DNA of 64,000 nt from Phoebastria nigripes (lineage: Eukaryota > Chordata > Aves > Procellariiformes > Diomedeidae): assembly GCA_035582835.1 (NCBI GenBank), contig JAYKAV010002364.1, positions 258,222 through 322,221 of the forward strand. Direction: 5' to 3'. A model generated the notes under the pieces. The model was not told the DNA's origin, searched no databases, and saw only the letters and a program-made list of their open reading frames with translations. The translations under genes and the position numbers were made by a program. The number at the start of each line of letters is the position of its first letter. The first letter of the stretch is position 1. This document shows positions 24,715-34,420 of this stretch, piece after piece.

Positions 24715-24776
24715 CAAGACGACTTCTGGAGGTGCCTCCCAACCAATATTATTCTATCAATCTATGATTCTGTGAC
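24715..24776 (+). mobile_element. CR1 3' tail fragment
   Basis: GACTTCTGGAGGTGCCTCCC, then CAACCAATATTATTCTATC, then CTATGATTCTGTGACTC is the end of a plus-strand CR1: the GAGGTCCCTTCCAACC box followed by two ATTCTRTG-type units. Only the last 60 or so bases remain. Confidence 0.8.
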
Positions 24777-25719
24777 TCCAGATGGAGGGAGGGACTTGTC
24801 ACCATGACTTCAGCCTTTGTGTCATATTGATGACAAAAATCTAGAATGCCAGTTTGTATCTATGGTGTTGGCCTGGCAAGATGGATCAGCTGCAGTTGCT
24901 GCTCTGGCCAGGGTGCACAGGGGCCTAAGAGGGCATTTGTTCTTGGCATGTGGAATACACACACTGGCACCAGCACCAGCGCTTCCACTTCTAAGACCCC
25001 ACCACCAATCAGTAAGAACCAGTTTGAGCTTAGCAAGACCACACACCGTGGGCATGATTGCAATAAATGTTCTCCATCCCCTTTACCTTTGCCTTTGCCT
25101 GCTTCCCAACCACCTGCAGTATCTGCAGCAGCCTGCTAAAGTGCTCTTAAGGCTCAGCTAGCCCTGCTAAGTCAGATGAGCAGTGCAGACAGACAGCAAT
25201 GGTAGACTTGGGACAGGTGAAAAGAAGCTCTGACTTAGCTTCTAAACAATGTTTAGAGCAAAAGGATGAATTTGGGCTACATTAAATTTAGTATGCACAG
25301 AGAGTCTGAGTGGCTGGTACAAACCAGTGCATAATGCAGAATCCAGGGAAAGTCAAAATGTGGTAAGCTTGGCCAGAGGTAAAGGTTTGTCTTTGCAATG
25401 TCTGGAAGAAGGCAGACAAAATCCATTTTTGACATATATGAGGGAAGATTGAAGGTCATGGATGTTCATGCAGGAAATGCAGTTATTTGGCCATTGCCAC
25501 ACAGGCATGGATGGCCTCATGCCTCTGCCTTCCCTGTCACCAGCTCAGATACCTAAGGAAAGAATACAGGAATAAAGAAAACATGTAGTGATAAGTGCCC
25601 CAAATACTCTTCCAGCATCAAGGACTCACACCTTGGGGACTTCCCAGTGCAGAAGTGACTTCTCTGTATTTTACCACTCTATGGATTTCTCTCTCTTACA
25701 CCATCTCTTCTCCTTTCAA
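24777..25719. other. No gene recognised
   Basis: 24820-25140 is richer in C and G and has overlapping frames on both strands (up to 114 codons). One contains a Ser/Thr/Pro-rich stretch. No family is recognised and the frames contradict each other, so no gene is called. Confidence 0.4.
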
Positions 25720-26060
25720 AGCTATGCAAACGGTTAGCTCTCACCAACAGTTGGCAAGGAGTTTCATAGTTTAACACTGTGTGAAGAACCTCCTCCTTTG
25801 GTTTGTTTTGAACCTGCTACCTACTAGCCTTATTTGATGGCTCCTAGGGTTTTTTTGGTAGAAGTAGTGACTTGCATCCTCTCTCTCCCCAGACTGTTTT
25901 GATTTCATAGGCTTTTTACCTACCTTTTCCATTACCTCAGTCACCTCCATCCTAAATTGAAGAGTCCTTGTCTAGTTGTTCTCATACAGAGGCTTTCCAT
26001 ACCTTTTATCCTCACTGTTGACCTTGTCCATATGTTTTCCAATCCTGCTATAGCCTTTTT
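25720..26060 (-). mobile_element. Ancient L3/CR1-like LINE remnant
   Basis: The plus strand reads GGCAAGGAGTTTCATAGTTT, AACACTGTGTGAAGAA, TTTGAACCTGCTACCTACTA and GATGGCTCCTAGG, then GATTTCATAGGC. This follows the complement of the C-terminal coding part of old CR1/L3 elements (AGTTCCACAGGTTAATTA, GTGTGAAGAAGTACTTTC, TTAAACCTGCTGCC). It is too decayed for any frame to survive. Confidence 0.6.
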
Positions 26061-26744
26061 GCGGTGAGGGAGTAGAGGAGGAAGTTGACAAGAAACAGTT
26101 TTAGAACTGCATGGCAGTGGCATAACAGTATCTGTTATTCTCTATTCTTTTCCTAATAATTTACTAGCATTCACCATGGGTTTTGGCCATCACTGAGCAC
26201 TGACCTGATGTTTCCATGGAACTATTCATTTTCATGAAAGAGCCAACTCTATAATATGCAAAACAAAAAAGCATAAACAATTGTTAATTTAAGAGGGAGT
26301 GCTGTATGTTAATGGAATTTGTTTAGACCAATCTAGATAATTCCCAGAAAAAAAATTCTGTATGATTTTGTTTCTTTTGTTTCTTGAGGGAAAAGATGCA
26401 GGGTTTCATACAGTCAATAAGGAAAATTCTGTAAACAGAATTTTCAAACCAGGAAAGTCAAGAAACCGGTACTTTTTGGGCCAAGAAATGCTGTGGGGAA
26501 GACAGATGACCCAGGAACCCCACAGACAATTTTTGCCCTATTACATGGAACTGTGTCATTTAAAATAGACAAAAGTTGAATCATATTTTCTGAATTCATC
26601 TAAGAGAGTCTCAACACCAAATAAATTGAATTGCAGGAGATTTTCTGTTTGGGTTTTGTGTTTGTTTGTGTTTAGTAATTTGTTCCAGGACAATCCCATT
26701 ATTTTTCCATGCTTTTTAATCTACTGGCTTAAATATATGTCAGC
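26061..26744. other. No gene recognised
   Basis: AT-rich sequence without repeat or coding signatures. Confidence 0.5.
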
Positions 26745-26880
26745 TCTGTGAAACGAGGCAAGAACTTGGGCTTAATACTTTGAACTGTAACCTGGAAGAT
26801 CGGTGTTTAATTACTTCCATAACCTTAGTCACTGAGACTGTCTAATCCCTTTATCTATGAAACAGAGGAAGAAATGAGAG
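26745..26880 (+). mobile_element. Possible MIR-like SINE remnant
   Basis: ACTGTAACCTGGAAGATCGG, TAACCTTAGTCACTGAGACT, then CCCTTTATCTATGAAACAG and GGAAGAAATG recall the MIR order (acceptance of AGTCACTTAACC, then CCTCATCTGTAAAATGGGG). Divergence is high and the call rests on spacing and short words. Confidence 0.35.
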
Positions 26881-28150
26881 TGAACAAAACTTTTTCTATC
26901 AGCAGTAATTTTGATGGCCTATTTATGTGCACTTTCACAGATGGTTCTTTGACAATATTTTTTATTTTTAATCCTCCAAAACTGGGAAACAAACAACAGA
27001 ATATGCTTCCAAAACTTCATTTAGAAACTGGAAATGGGAAGACTTTCTTTAACAGTTTGGAACAAAAGAAAGTTTTGGAAAAAAATTTGGAGGAAAAAAA
27101 AATTTCTGTAACACCTAACAGTTTTCTGATCCACTGTACTTTGAACTCTTCATGTACACAATTGCTGCCTTGTCTACTCAGAAAGGGGAAAAAACTGTGC
27201 TTATATAAAACTCTAAATGACTACTAAGGTAGGTCAAGTTTTATTAAGTGATAAAATTTGTTTACCCTTGAACAGTACAGTGAAGAACATTAATCTTCAC
27301 ACAGTGGCATATTATATTCTTCAGTTGGCCATCTGTTTACATGAATGAGATTATCAATATCACTTGTGTAACAAGAACACTAATAACTACACAGATATCC
27401 TGCCTGGACATAAGAATCGTTGGGTTTATTCTGCATTCAGTGAGGCAACTAAAAAAGAAGAGACCCTATTTTTTACAATGAAACCTGCCTGGAGATGCCT
27501 GTGAGACACCCAGTGGCACTGAAGATAGATACATAAAAAATCTAGCATCCCAGGAACCTTCTGAAAGACACATCACATCTACAACCTTATTCTGTCTTCA
27601 CCCATTATACTTATGACAACACAACTCCAACATTTCAGTGAAGATCTATTGGCATAAACCCACAGAAAGGCAGTGGTGAAGCCCATCCTGCAGAGAGCAC
27701 TCAAGTGTAAAGGAAATGGGAGATGCAGTTCCCAAGATCGATACTTTTGTCCAGTGGCTGTGGAAGATACAAGGATGGTGGCTCCAGGCAGTGAAGCAAA
27801 AATGGGGGAAAAAATAGTGGTTATTCCAGCTTCTACTAACTTCTACTTTTGCTCTGTGAAAGAAAGAATGTGAGCACAGTAAAAAATCATCATTCCTCAT
27901 TTCATACTTTAGCTTTTTTTTTATGGTTAAGTCTTTCTCTTTTTGTCCTATTTCATTATTTTTCCCTGTGTGCTTACTGTGGTAAGTATTATTGCTCTTT
28001 ATGTTGTAGCAATGCCCAGAAGCCAACAGAGATCAGAATCCTGATATATTTGGAACTGTACATACAAGTGGTAGAAACAATTCCTACTTCTAAGCATTCA
28101 CATCCCAAAGGGACATAGTAAACAAAGTGGGAAGAGAAAAAGAAAAATTA
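26881..28150. other. No gene recognised
   Basis: Contains a 117-codon frame at 26874-27227 and a 126-codon minus frame at 27646-28026. Neither has a recognisable domain. AT-rich, no repeat seen. Confidence 0.45.
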
Positions 28151-28215
28151 TTGTGGTTTGGTCTTCTCAGAATTACACAGCTGGGTAGTGGAAGAAGCAG
28201 GAATAGATCAAAAGA
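28151..28215 (-). mobile_element. MIR-like SINE remnant, reverse orientation
   Basis: CTCAGAATTACACAGCTGGG, then TAGTGGAAGAAGCAGGAATAG, is the complement-side MIR core (CAAGGTCACACAGCTAGTAA, then GTGGCAGAGCCAGGATT). It is short but the words are in order. It sits about 50 bases before the CR1 start. Confidence 0.5.
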
Positions 28216-28265
28216 TGATGGCTGCTATAGACTTTGCAGCACAACAGAACAACTGTAGTGACTCT

Positions 28266-28710
28266 AGCAGGGGGCCACTGAGATGGTTGAAGGGCTGGAG
28301 CGCATGACATACAGTGAGAAGCTGGAAATTTGTTTGTTTAGCTTAAAGAGAAACCTCGGGGGAATCCAATTGCTGTGTTGTTCTACCCAAAGGGGTGTTG
28401 TAGAGAAAACTGAGTCAGACTCTTCTCAGAGGTGCACAAAGAAAGGAGCGGAGACAATACTCATGGGCTGGAACAAGGGAAATTCCAAGTGGACAGAGGG
28501 AAAAAATTCACCTCCACAAGAGTGTCTGAGCACTGGCACAGGTTGCCCAGAGAGGACAGGGAATCTCCATCCTTGGAGGTTTTCAAAACATGCTTGGATA
28601 AACTCCTGAGCAGCTTGATCTAGCTTTGAAGTCAGTCCTGCCCAGAGGAGGGGCTGGACTACAGGTGTCTGGAGTTCCTTTCAACCTTGCATCCCTCTAT
28701 GATTCTGTAT
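28266..28710 (+). mobile_element. CR1 LINE fragment, RT C-terminus and 3' UTR
   Basis: The plus strand shows MVEGLERMTYSEKL (the RVIRGLEHLPYEER-type segment) and ends with [14 protein letters not shown] and SPSLEVFKTCLDKLLSSLI, reached in a different frame (28432-28623) after indels. The 3' UTR GATCTAGCTTTGAAGTCAG, CTGGACTACAGGTG, TTCCTTTCAACC and CTATGATTCTGT follows. It is truncated at about 28266, roughly 60 bases further 5' than the sister copy at 14540-14891. Confidence 0.94.
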
Positions 28711-28881
28711 AGTCATTGTAGGATTTTGGCCACAAGCTCTTTCACTAGACACAATACTGCTCATCCCCTGAAAACTAGATCTGGTGGGTTAAAAAAACAT
28801 CTGTGTTTCAAGCAAGGAACCAGGTGAGAAGACAAGACAGTTTGGAAAAAAGCAACTGTACACATTTGCTTACACTCCAGT
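28711..28881 (+). repeat. Sequence beyond the CR1 end, shared inverted with 14388-14540
   Basis: After the CR1 terminal CTATGATTCTGT, about 170 bases continue to match the other CR1 copy's flank, up to CACTCCAGT. The next bases are AATTCTGTGATT, themselves resembling a CR1 terminal unit. The third copy of this subfamily at 54921-55010 lacks the segment. Confidence 0.85.
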
Positions 28882-31800
28882 AATTCTGTGATTTGATACT
28901 CATATAGAGGTTTTCCTACAGCCAAACCCACATCCTTTTTTATTGGCCAAAGGGGATATGATTCTGTGTTATCACATTGTCTTACTAGTTATAATAAGCC
29001 TGTCTGACTTTTTACCTCTGAACTGAGCCTCTGGTAGACAAGACAAGTCATGGGCACTCCTGATAACTAGGACACAAGCACTGAAACAATTGCTGTTGTC
29101 ACCCTCTATTACAACAAACATTTTTTCTAAGATATCAGTGAATCTCTTTCTGTTGTGTTTTATGGTGAAACTTACTTTTTTGTCACTGTGTTTCTTACAA
29201 GCTGCATCTGTAAATTCTTTTTTATTGTAGAATTGGAAGAATCTGAGAGTGAATGCTGAGTAGCTGNATGTGAAGGGAAATAAAGCCAGAATCCTCCTGA
29301 TTAGAGGAGAAAATACCTAAAATATCAGTTTGGCATTGAGTAAAAAATGTCTTACTTTGAAGTTTTTATTTTCAACGTTAGTTGATTCATTTTTGGAGAA
29401 CAGTCAGAAGCCCTTAAGGAAGTGTTGGCATGGTCACTACAGTGTACAGTTTCTCTACAACTTTCATTAAATAAATATGGCATACTAATGTGATATATTT
29501 GTATCTGCTTTGAATAGATATCCATTTATATGTGCAGATGACTAGCAGCTATTATCACAAGAATGCCACAAGAGGGTTTTTTTTTTTTTTTCAGCAGGGA
29601 TTGATTCCTTTAAATATGCTTGTTAGTGTTCAGGATGCCATAGTGAAGGTCCATAGAAATAGACAAGATCTTACGTTTCAATAGAGTAAGTGCACAATTA
29701 GTCTGAGAGGTCAGTAACAGTCACCAAAGGATCTTTAAAAAACATCAGCCCATCCTCAGTTTCTCTAACTAAAGAGTTTGCCATAAAAACACATACTTAA
29801 TGTAAAACATTTGGCAGTTTTACCTGCTCTGTTATGATGTGGGTTGCTGCCTCTAAAATTTCAAACAGTGGTGTTGATTTCAGAAGATTTTGCATCAGGT
29901 CCTAGATCTCTTTAGGAAGATGTTATGTTAAACACACATGACAGAGCATGCTGTAGATCCATGTCTATTAACTTCTGCTTTATTTTTAATCATCAAGCAA
30001 AAGGCAAGGGGTGATGCCTAAGTTATCTAGAAAGCTGTTACATTTTACATTGTGTTTGCATACTTCATGTATTTCATGTTTGTATATAAATTGCTCCTCA
30101 GACAATGTTCCATAGAATTACAAAATGAGCTATAAGTAGTTATTCCCAATAAAACAGAATATGTCTGCCTGTCTTTATTTATTTATTTATTTCTGCAGAG
30201 GAAGATGGTATCTCAATATATTATTCCCAAAGTAAAATGTTTCTTGGAGAATTTTTTGGCTTGTGGCTTTGAAACACAGTAACGTTTTATTGATCTGTGA
30301 ACTTCCTGCCATCAGGTGTTATAATTGCATCAAGTGAAACATTTGGTCCATAATATTAACTTTACTAGACCTAAGTAGTTAGCCAATATTTGGGGCTCTA
30401 CACACTAGTTTTGTGGGTTTAGATAGAGAAAATAATGATGGAAGGCAACTTAGTCGTTTGACAAAAAATCTCTCAAAATGGCACATAGTTTTGTTTTCTC
30501 GCACTACAAAAGTTCTAATTTAGTTCATTTTCTGACAGCTCTGGAGCTCCAGGGACAGAGTTTTCTCAGAGCCATGCAGTTTTTCTGTGCCTGAGGCTGT
30601 TATTTTTTGTTCTTCTCTAACAGCTCTTTTGATTGCCTTTTTTCTCTGGTTAATATGGAATTAGCTTCTGGAAATGTGTGACACAAGCAGTTAAGCCCAG
30701 TTCTGACAAACTCTTCAGGAAATCCTGTTATCTACAGGACAATAGGCTGAACTGCTGAGTCACCTGAACTTCTTTATTAGCTTCATTGTAACTTTCCACA
30801 ATATTTTGACAGTCAGATTTACTCATTGTCTGAGTCTAACTCATAATGGTCTAAAGGACTCATTCAGATTGAGGGATGCCTAAGCTGGAATNAGTGCCCT
30901 TCCTGAGGAGATTTTCTCCCAAGCCACACAGTAGGCTCCAGGAACTAGTATAAGCTAAGAGGTGGCTCTCAGAATCATCTCCTAAAGCTCAGGGAACCAC
31001 TCCTCAACAGTGCACTGAAATCAGGATTTTCAGCTTTTCCTGTTCATCAGCCTTCCTGGAGGAAGAATTACATTTGCTCACCTGTCATGTTAAGGGGAGA
31101 ACAGTGGTGTTATAGGAGGAGTCCTGATCACACCAAAAGGTGGGTTAATAAATTTCTGTCAGCCTATAGAGAACAGCAATTACTCTACTTGGTTAGATTG
31201 CTCACCTGGATTCAAATAGCTGCTCTGATAAAAGTTTAAGTATTTTACATCAAGTATCCATTGAATAAGAAACTGGAATCCAAGTCATCTTCTGAGGTGA
31301 GAGCCTCTGCTCACACATTAGAGAATCACATTTCATTCTCTCTTAGATTCAGTAAATTCACAGAATCATAGAAAAATGTGGTATAACCAACAGTTTGATG
31401 TCTAGGCTACAGCCTACCAAGAAGAGTATCTGTCTTCAATTGTATTTAACATGGCCTGAAGGAGCTAGTTTGTCTCTCATTCCTGTGTGTTAGCATCATT
31501 CTCTTGTTTACAGTCTGTCCTAATTACGGCTTAATTAGATATACAAAATGCAATATATCCAGAGCTAGCATGAGAAACACTCTTTAGAGAATAGCCTTTA
31601 GGCTAGTGCCTGGGTTCACATCCATGCCAGAATGAGGCACCATTCTTGATTCTATGATGGTCTTGTCTGCCCTGCATGAGAACCCTAATATCATCAGGTT
31701 TTGGCTATTCTGAATGCTGCTTGTGCAACAACTGCCTGAAATTCTTCAGAATATGTCACCTTTGCTCCAGTGAAGAGAATAAAAATTGTTTCCCACACAG

Positions 31801-33339
31801 CTTTAGACAGGGCTATCTGCTGGCCAGTGGCCCTGAGAAATGAGTGAGGTGGGACCATCCAACAGATTCTCTGGAGGCATTGGCACTTGGAGGAGATTGC
31901 CAGGGAGCGGTGGATGGCAGGAGAAGCAGCACTGCAGTCAGCAGCACGATGGGATGTCCTTGATGTGCTGATTACTGTGCTTGGTCTGCTATAGATCTGA
32001 ACTAGCCACTGTGTAGGGGCGTATATCTGTTTAATGTGTTACTACAGTGAGATTTTTAACTGTCAGTGTCAGAGAAGAGCCCTTTTAGCATCCAGGACTA
32101 GACTCACAGAAGATGTATGAGACTAAAAATGTAAAAAGGCACCTCCTGGGATTCATTTCTGTTTCTCTGTTAGGTGTTCAATTCACATTACTTTTTAATA
32201 AGAGGGAGGTTGGGCATCTATCCACGTTCCCACTCCCTTTTAAAAGCAGTCCTGATGCCTCAGAGAAGAGACATGGACTCCCTCCAGATCCTTTCTGCAG
32301 CTGTTAGGTCCCTGCCATTCCGGTTTCATCAGTCCCCATGGCCCAGCTGTCCCTGAAGAACTTCAAGAGGAACGTTGCTGCTGAGCTGGGGAGACAGTGT
32401 AATGCAATGGCTCAAAGTAGCAGCAAGAGCACTGGATGCTCTACCAAAATACCAAGTCAGTTATGCCAAGTATGGGAATTTTTAAACTTCAGTATATCNA
32501 AGTTGCAAAGGCTCTTGCATATGTGGAAAACTGTGGTTTCTCAGCCAAAAGAATACTGTGCCCCCAAATATAAGAGGAAAAGTTAGGGGAAGGCATTTGG
32601 GTTGCTTCTTTGCAATGCTAGTAAATCTTTGACTAAAGCAATAATGGAAAACCCTCAGTAAAACTGACAGTTACTGTTACAAGTGTGAAGACAAAAATGT
32701 GTTTCACATATACCAGCAGCCAGAACCGAAAGTTTGGGGAAAGAGAATAAGAACAGGGCTAGTACAGAGTGATACTGTCCTGTCAAATACTAGGAAGAGC
32801 ACTCGTTATGGGAAAACAAAACACACAATTAACTATCCTTCAGTTAAGGTATTATAAATAAAAAAGTCAAACCCAAATTATAACTCCAGTAAAAGAAAGA
32901 GCAGGAAACTCTTCGGATGTGGTGGTAAATCCAATCTCCCACACCTGGTACTTCTATTTTGATAACATATTTCCCCATGCATTTTTTTTACATTATAGCT
33001 GGCTCTATTCCAGGATCCCAAGGCTTAGACTTCAGTATGACTGGATTCATGGCAATAAAATAAGTGTGTTTTACAACATGTCACATCCTTTGTGTAATTC
33101 AAATGGGCACTTAAATCATAGTATCTATCTTTGCATCTGGTCAAAGGAGATAACACTGCTATTTGTTAGGCACATGACATTTGTTATCTGCCCAGACTGT
33201 TTACACAGTTGCTTGTGAATGGATGAGAAAACTTAGCATGGGTATGCTTATGTCAACAGGCAAAATGGATGTCCTCATGCTAAGTCACTTCTTTGAGGGA
33301 CTTCCCAAGTCAAAGGTTATATCTGCATTTTCATTGTAA
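28882..33339. other. No gene recognised; possible old SINE at 31185-31250
   Basis: AT-rich. It includes a poly-T run at 29577-29591 and (TTTA)n at 30175-30193. At 31185-31250, TTGGTTAGATTGCTCACCTG, then GATTCAAATAGCTGCTCTG resembles the tRNA-like head of an old amniote SINE with an internal deletion. That call is weak. Confidence 0.4.
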
Positions 33340-33720
33340 TAACCCTTGATGGATGGTCTTCTGTGGATTCATCTAATCACTTTTACAAATGGTTTATATT
33401 TTTGGCATGTATGGTTTTCTGGGGCAATGAATTCTATAGTTTAATTACACTTTGTATGGAAGAAGTCCTTTGTTTGCTTCTGATCTGCAGCTTGGTAATT
33501 TCTTTTGATGTTTCCTGTAGTGCTTGTAAGAAATAGTGAATTATTCCCTATTCACCTTTTTCAGGGTAGTCATGGCTTTACATGACCTTGTCATATTGCC
33601 TCCCTCAATTATTTCTTTTCCATGTTGAAAGATCCTAAATTCACTTAATCTCTGCTTGTATAAAAGCTCTTTCATGCATTAGCCTTGTTGTCCCGTGCCC
33701 AGCACTTCCACAAAATAGAT
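33340..33720 (-). mobile_element. Ancient L3/CR1-like LINE remnant
   Basis: The plus strand reads CAATGAATTCTATAGTTTAA, TTTGTATGGAAGAAGTCC, TTTCTTTTGATGTTTCC, AGTCATGGCTTTACATGACC, TTCTTTTCCATGTTGAAAGA and TTCACTTAATCTCTGC. These blocks occur in the order expected for the complement of the C-terminal coding part of L3/CR1 elements (AGTTCCACAGGTTAA, GAAGAAGTACTTTC, GACCCCTAGTTCTTG, CTTTTCCAAGCTGAAAAG, TTTTTAATCTCTCC). All reading frames are lost. Confidence 0.7.
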
Positions 33721-34194
33721 TTTGGATGGGAAGTTGTACATATATAAAACTAGGAAAACATTCATCAAAAATTTACCCTGAATAGGCAGTCTGTTGAGCT
33801 CAGCGACACAGGCGGGCATAGCCTCTAGTTCTCCAGGCCTACGCTGGTTTGCCTGAATGAAACTTCTTTTCTTCCTACAAAGCTTTCTTCACTGACTTCA
33901 GTGGCTGCAATGAGTCAGAACATGATCTTGACAATGCTGCCTTGGCTGCTGCACAGCGCCAAGTCAGCCCATCACCTAAATAAGGCACAAATCATGTGGC
34001 TGAAGCATAGGGCTGTGCCTGAAAAGGGTCTAAAAGAATTCTTACTGGAAGCTATCAGATCAAGGTTGTGGAGATAAGAAATGCCAGGATTAAGATAAAC
34101 TTTTGTCTGCTTGATTGTGGTGTCTGCAAGTTTTAGATTTTCTTCTCTTCCAAGAGAAACTGGAACCTCCCCCAGAAAATCCATATTAGCTTCA
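33721..34194. other. No gene recognised
   Basis: Short unassigned stretch between two old LINE remnants. Confidence 0.5.
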
Positions 34195-34420
34195 CAGAAA
34201 GATATAGATTGGAAGAGACTTTCTGCCGGTCTTCCATCCAGCCTTCTGCTCCAAGCAAGTGCAACGTTGAAGCTAAAACCGGTTGCTCAAGGCCANGTCC
34301 AGACAAGTCTTTGACTATCTTTAATGACAGAAATTTCACCATCTCTCTTGGCAAGCTGTTCCACTGCTTAACCAGCTTCATTGTGAAATTTCTTTTCTAG
34401 TATCTGAACTGTGATGTCTC
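34195..34420 (-). mobile_element. Degraded CR1 fragment
   Basis: AGATTGGAAGAGACTTTCTG, GGTTGCTCAAGGCC, GTCCAGACAAGTC and AATTTCACCATCTCTCTTGG, then CAAGCTGTTCCACTGCTTAA, CCAGCTTCATTGTG correspond to the complement of the CR1 3' end and the last ORF2 codons (MKLVKQWNSLPREM-like on the minus strand). Diverged and truncated. Confidence 0.8.

Noticed and set aside
24817..25161. Overlapping frames in a C-rich patch, one with a Ser/Thr/Pro-rich stretch
   Set aside because: Frames on both strands are open over the same bases and none resembles a known protein. Composition explains them.
26874..27227. A 117-codon open frame
   Set aside because: AT-rich, Lys/Phe/Leu/Asn-rich translation with no motif. 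Chance is the simpler explanation.
31362..31400. CACAGAATCATAGAAAAATG as a CR1 3' end
   Set aside because: One partial terminal unit only, not followed by the TCCAAC box or any CR1 3' UTR.
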